64,000 bases of DNA. Origin: Pseudomonas persica (GTDB lineage: Bacteria > Pseudomonadota > Gammaproteobacteria > Pseudomonadales > Pseudomonadaceae). Positions 60,861-64,000 of the stretch are shown piece after piece; position 1 is the first letter of the stretch, and every line of letters begins with the position of its first letter. The notes under the pieces are model-generated. The model made no database searches and was not told the DNA's origin. It saw only the letters and a program-made list of their open reading frames with translations. Made by a program: the position numbers and the translations under genes. The stretch covers positions 163,700 to 227,699 of the forward strand of contig NZ_OLKL01000048.1 of the NCBI RefSeq assembly GCF_900291015.1. The letters are read 5' to 3'.

Positions 60861-62476
60861 AGCTGCTCGCCGTCCGCCGTCTTTTTCGCATCCAGCGTGT
60901 GGTGATCCGCTACCGTCTCGATGACCTGCTGTTCGACCTGCCGCTGCCCTGGTGGCTGATGAGCCTGCGCCTGCTGATGCCGTGGCGCTGGCTGCCGCGC
61001 AAGCCGTGCGAGCTCAGCCGTGGCGCGCGCCTGCGCCTGGCCTTGCAGGACCTGGGGCCGATCTTCATCAAGTTCGGCCAGTTGTTGTCCACGCGCCGTG
61101 ACCTGCTGCCCAACGACATTGCCGATGAGCTGATGCTGCTGCAGGACCGCGTGCCGCCGTTCGACCCCAAGCAGGCCGTGGCATTGATCGAGGCACAGCT
61201 GGGCGCCCCGGTGACGCAACTGTTCAGCCGCTTCGACGTCGAGCCGCTGGCCTCGGCCTCGGTGGCCCAGGTGCACGCTGCGCGCCTGAAAAGTGGCGAG
61301 GAAGTGGTGGTCAAGGTGGTGCGTCCAGGCCTGAAGCCGGTGATCGCCCAGGACCTGGCCTGGCTGTTCCTGATCGCCAAGGCCGCCGAACGCGCTTCGG
61401 CCGACGCCCGCCGCCTGCACCCGGTGGAAATCGTCGGCGACTACGAAAAAACCATCTACGACGAGCTCGACCTGCTGCGCGAAGCGGCCAACGCCAGCCA
61501 GCTGCGGCGCAACTTCGAAGACTCCGAACTGATGTACGTGCCCCAGGTGTACTGGGACCTGTGCCGCCCCAAGGTGCTGGTGATGGAGCGCATCTACGGC
61601 GTGCCGGTGACCGACATGGCCACCTTGGTCGACCAGCGCACCGACATGAAGCTGCTGGCCGAACGGGGCGTGGAGGTGTTCTTCACCCAGGTGTTCCGCG
61701 ACAGTTTCTTCCATGCCGACATGCACCCCGGCAATATCTTCGTCAGCACGGTCAAACCGTGGAGCCCGCAGTACATCGCCATCGATTGCGGTATCGTCGG
61801 CAGCCTGACCGCCGAGGACCAGGACTACCTGGCGCGCAACCTGATCGCTTTCTTCAAGCGTGACTACCGCCGCGTCGCCGAGTTGCACATCGACTCGGGC
61901 TGGGTGCCGGCGCACACCAAGGTCAACGAGTTCGAAGCGGCGATCCGCACCGTCTGCGAGCCGATCTTCGAAAAACCGTTAAAGGATATTTCCTTCGGCC
62001 AGGTGCTGATGCGCCTGTTCCAGACCGCCCGGCGCTTCAACATGGAAGTGCAGCCGCAGCTGGTATTGCTGCAGAAGACCCTGCTCAACATCGAAGGCCT
62101 GGGCCGCCAGCTGTACCCCGACCTGGACCTGTGGAGCACCGCCAAGCCATTCCTCGAGCGCTGGATGCGCGACCGCATGAGCCCCAAGGCCGTGCTCGGC
62201 AACATCCACAGCCAGGTCGAGCAACTGCCGCACCTGGCCGACATGGCCCGCGACCTGCTCGAGCGCCTGTCACAACCGCACCTGCACGATCCGCAACTGC
62301 CGGAGCGGCGGCGTCAGGGCGACCGCTGGGCGCTGCGCCTGCTCGGCGCCGGCCTGCTCGGCGGTGGCGCGGTGCTGGCCGCTGGCGCTGCCGCAGTCGC
62401 CAGCCTGGCCGCCCCTGCCGCGTGGCCGGCCTGGCTGATGCTGGCCGCCGGCCTTTACCTGATCGTGCGCCAATAG
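60857..62476 (+). CDS. ubiB: Probable ubiquinone biosynthesis protein UbiB (atypical kinase)
   Basis: The 539-residue ABC1/ADCK-type protein has the invariant FIKFGQLLSTRRDLLP (KxGQ motif), PLASASVAQVHAARL, VKVVRPG, FHADMHPGNIF and IDCGIVG, and two C-terminal membrane spans. It aids ubiquinone synthesis, probably by ATPase activity in lipid handling. Coupled to ubiJ. Confidence 0.96.
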   Translation: MKLLAVRRLFRIQRVVIRYRLDDLLFDLPLPWWLMSLRLLMPWRWLPRKPCELSRGARLRLALQDLGPIFIKFGQLLSTRRDLLPNDIADELMLLQDRVPPFDPKQAVALIEAQLGAPVTQLFSRFDVEPLASASVAQVHAARLKSGEEVVVKVVRPGLKPVIAQDLAWLFLIAKAAERASADARRLHPVEIVGDYEKTIYDELDLLREAANASQLRRNFEDSELMYVPQVYWDLCRPKVLVMERIYGVPVTDMATLVDQRTDMKLLAERGVEVFFTQVFRDSFFHADMHPGNIFVSTVKPWSPQYIAIDCGIVGSLTAEDQDYLARNLIAFFKRDYRRVAELHIDSGWVPAHTKVNEFEAAIRTVCEPIFEKPLKDISFGQVLMRLFQTARRFNMEVQPQLVLLQKTLLNIEGLGRQLYPDLDLWSTAKPFLERWMRDRMSPKAVLGNIHSQVEQLPHLADMARDLLERLSQPHLHDPQLPERRRQGDRWALRLLGAGLLGGGAVLAAGAAAVASLAAPAAWPAWLMLAAGLYLIVRQ

Positions 62477-62504
62477 CCAGCCGCGTCCATGGCTGGCACA
62501 CTAG

Positions 62505-62538
62505 CGCAAAGGGCCCGGCACAGGAGCGGGCCCGCTTT
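62505..62538 (+). terminator. Hairpin between ubiB and hisI
   Basis: GGGCCCG (62511-62517) pairs with CGGGCCC (62527-62533) around GCACAGGAG, followed by a GCTTTGG. The weak U tract makes it a partial terminator at best. Confidence 0.45.
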
Positions 62539-62548
62539 GGAGTCGACG

Positions 62549-62941
62549 ATGAAAGACTGGCTGGACGAGATCAAGTGGAACAGCGAGGGCCTGGTACCGG
62601 CGATCGCCCAGGACCACAAGACCGGACGCGTGCTGATGATGGCCTGGATGAACCGCGAATCGCTGGCCCTGACCGCCGCCGAGCAACGCGCCATCTACTG
62701 GTCGCGTTCGCGTGGCAAGCTGTGGCGCAAGGGCGAGGAGTCCGGGCATGTGCAGAAGCTGCATGAAATGCGCCTGGACTGCGATGCCGACGTGATCATC
62801 CTGATGGTCGAGCAACTGGGCCATATCGCCTGCCATACCGGCCGTGAAAGCTGCTTCTACCGCGTCTTCGAAGACGGCCAGTGGAAAACCGTCGACCCGG
62901 TCCTGAAAGACCCGGATGCCATCTACAGCGCAGGACACTGA
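62549..62941 (+). CDS. hisI: Phosphoribosyl-AMP cyclohydrolase
   Basis: The 130-residue enzyme carries out the third histidine step. IAQDHKTGRVLMMAWMN, YWSRSRGKLWRKGEESGH and metal-site cysteines in LDCDAD and GHIACHTGRESCFYR are characteristic. ATG at 62549 follows GGAG. hisE follows after one base. Confidence 0.96.
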   Translation: MKDWLDEIKWNSEGLVPAIAQDHKTGRVLMMAWMNRESLALTAAEQRAIYWSRSRGKLWRKGEESGHVQKLHEMRLDCDADVIILMVEQLGHIACHTGRESCFYRVFEDGQWKTVDPVLKDPDAIYSAGH

Positions 62942-62942
62942 C

Positions 62943-63278
62943 ATGAGCGACACCCTCAACCGCCTGGCCGAAGTGCTTGAAGAACGCAAGCACGCGGCGC
63001 CCGACAGCTCCTACGTGGCCAGCCTGTACCACAAGGGCCTGAACAAGATCCTCGAAAAGCTTGGCGAAGAGTCGGTCGAGACGATCATTGCCGCCAAGGA
63101 CGCAGCGCTCAGCAAGGATTACAGCGATGTCATCTACGAGACCGCCGACCTGTGGTTTCATAGCCTGGTAATGCTCAGCGCGCTGGGCCAGCATCCGCAG
63201 GCTGTGCTTGACGAACTGGAACGCCGTTTCGGGCTGTCCGGGCATGATGAGAAGGCCGCACGCCAGCCGTCCGCCTGA
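62943..63278 (+). CDS. hisE: Phosphoribosyl-ATP pyrophosphatase
   Basis: The 111-residue all-alpha MazG-like enzyme carries out the second histidine step. SSYVASLYHKGLNKILEKLGEESVET and the metal-binding YETADLWFHSLVML are signatures. In many bacteria hisI and hisE are fused; here they are separate and adjacent. Confidence 0.96.
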   Translation: MSDTLNRLAEVLEERKHAAPDSSYVASLYHKGLNKILEKLGEESVETIIAAKDAALSKDYSDVIYETADLWFHSLVMLSALGQHPQAVLDELERRFGLSGHDEKAARQPSA

Positions 63279-63304
63279 TGTATTTTCGGGGCCCGCTCCC
63301 AAAA

Positions 63305-63321
63305 GGGTTGCAATGCAACCC
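63305..63321. repeat. Palindrome before tatA
   Basis: GGGTTGCA-A-TGCAACCC, a perfect dyad in the 78-bp gap between hisE and tatA. It may act as a weak terminator or a protein site. Confidence 0.5.
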
Positions 63322-63356
63322 CGAAAGGGCCAACACACATTTTTCAGGAGTACGAA

Positions 63357-63629
63357 ATGGGTATCTTTGACTGGAAACACTGGATCGTCCTGCTGGTCGT
63401 CGTAGTCCTGGTGTTCGGCACCAAGAAGCTGAAAAACTTCGGCAGCGACCTGGGCGAGTCGATCAAGGGCTTCCGCAAGGCCATGAGCGACGAAGAGAAC
63501 AAACCGGCCGAGCAGACTCCGCCGCCTGCCCAACCCGTTCCACCAGTGCAGAACACTGCCCAGCAGAACCAGGGCCACACCATCGAAGGCCAGGCCCAGC
63601 CGGCCCAAGAGCCGCAGCGGAAAGACTGA
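63357..63629 (+). CDS. tatA: Sec-independent translocase subunit TatA
   Basis: The 90-residue protein has one N-terminal span (WIVLLVVVVLVFGTKKL) with the F-G hinge, an amphipathic helix (FGSDLGESIKGFRKAM) and a P/Q-rich tail. TatA forms the pore for folded twin-arginine substrates. ATG follows CAGGAG. Confidence 0.95.
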   Translation: MGIFDWKHWIVLLVVVVLVFGTKKLKNFGSDLGESIKGFRKAMSDEENKPAEQTPPPAQPVPPVQNTAQQNQGHTIEGQAQPAQEPQRKD

Positions 63630-63632
63630 CCC

Positions 63633-64000
63633 ATGTTCGGCATCAGTTTCAGCGAGCTGCTGCTCGTCAGCCTGGTCGCCTTGCTGGTGCTCGGCCCCGA
63701 GCGCCTGCCTGGTGCCGCGCGCACGGCAGGCCTGTGGATCGGCCGGCTCAAGCGCAGCTTCAATAGCATCAAGATGGAAGTGGAGCGCGAAATCGGCGCC
63801 GACGAAATCCGCCGTCAGCTGCACAACGAGCACATCCTGCAGATGGAAGAGGAAGCCAAGCGCATCCTCAACCCGATGAGCCCACCGACGCAGCCGCCCG
63901 TCACCACCGCCACCGTGCAGCCCCCCGCCGGGCTCGAAGCCAGGCCAGCCGACACAGCTGCCACCCTGGCCACGCCTTCTGAAACGCCTCAACCGCCGCG
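63633..64000 (+). CDS. tatB: Sec-independent translocase subunit TatB (3' end outside window)
   Basis: At least 122 residues are visible: MFGISFSELLLVSLVALLVLGPERLP, the TatB span with the conserved E in SFSEL, an amphipathic helix (ARTAGLWIGRLKRSF) and a P/T-rich tail running off the edge. It recognises twin-arginine signals with TatC, which should follow. It starts 3 bp after tatA. Confidence 0.95.
   Translation, partial: MFGISFSELLLVSLVALLVLGPERLPGAARTAGLWIGRLKRSFNSIKMEVEREIGADEIRRQLHNEHILQMEEEAKRILNPMSPPTQPPVTTATVQPPAGLEARPADTAATLATPSETPQPP

Overview
The window is chromosomal DNA of a Pseudomonas of the P. putida group. The GC-rich codon use, the dense REP elements built on a GGGAGCGGGTTTACCCGCG core, the medium-chain PHA cluster phaC1-phaZ-phaC2-phaD-phaF-phaI, the CfcR-type c-di-GMP regulator and the gene order (cfcR, fda, pgk, epd, tktA, metK, sahH, metF, rhlE, bioA, rsmE, pil/chp, gshB, tonB, pyr, hslVU, pha, ubi, his, tat) all point there. 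No rRNA, tRNA, CRISPR, prophage or insertion sequence was seen. Almost everything is core genome; accessory-looking pieces are a low-GC patch near 19.1-20.5 kb and scattered repeats.

Region by region. 1-2.6 kb: 5' part of a YgjP-like metallopeptidase gene and the response regulator/GGDEF/EAL protein CfcR. 2.8-9.0 kb: a leftward sugar-phosphate cluster, tktA-epd-pgk-fda, with two small lipoprotein genes (one MliC-like lysozyme inhibitor) between pgk and fda. 9.3-11.5 kb: an ArsR-methyltransferase fusion regulator with a palindromic operator candidate, followed by metK. 11.6-19.0 kb: a 62-bp perfect inverted repeat, ligB, a DUF1090 protein, a c'-type cytochrome lipoprotein, mltA, a MAPEG protein, an EamA permease and an NhaP-type antiporter. 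19.1-20.6 kb: the low-GC patch with a small ATPase gene and an overlapping membrane-protein ORF. 20.6-23.7 kb: a hotdog thioesterase, then an SAH riboswitch, sahH and metF. 23.8-33.8 kb: a GT-A-like protein, a periplasmic solute-binding protein, RhlE-type helicase, YceI, cytochrome b561, a tailed flavin amine oxidase, bioA and rsmE. 33.8-45.6 kb: hemolysin III-like protein, the pilG-pilH-pilI-pilJ-chpA-cheW chemosensory operon (leftward), gshB and tonB. 45.7-49.6 kb: yqgE-ruvX-pyrR-pyrB-pyrC'. 49.8-52.3 kb: hslVU and a DUF971 protein. 52.6-59.4 kb: the PHA cluster. 59.4-64.0 kb: ubiE-ubiJ-ubiB, hisI-hisE, tatA and the start of tatB.

Themes. The S-adenosylmethionine cycle is well represented: MetK makes SAM, a regulator with a SAM-binding fold sits in front of metK, SahH removes SAH under an SAH riboswitch, MetF supplies methyl groups, and BioA, RsmE and UbiE use SAM. 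The PHA cluster shows a shared TTAG-N10-CTAA element in the same orientation at the phaC1 and phaI promoters, a strong candidate PhaD operator. The Pil/Chp array has receptor, kinase, couplers and regulators but no PilK or ChpB adaptation enzyme in the window.

The most unusual points are the shared PhaD-operator candidate, the ArsR-methyltransferase/metK unit, a mutually exclusive pairing that explains how the SAH riboswitch could expose the sahH ribosome binding site, a polylinker-like string next to a lac-operator-like 13-mer upstream of cfcR, and the ATPase/membrane-protein pair in the low-GC patch. None of these is proven by sequence alone.
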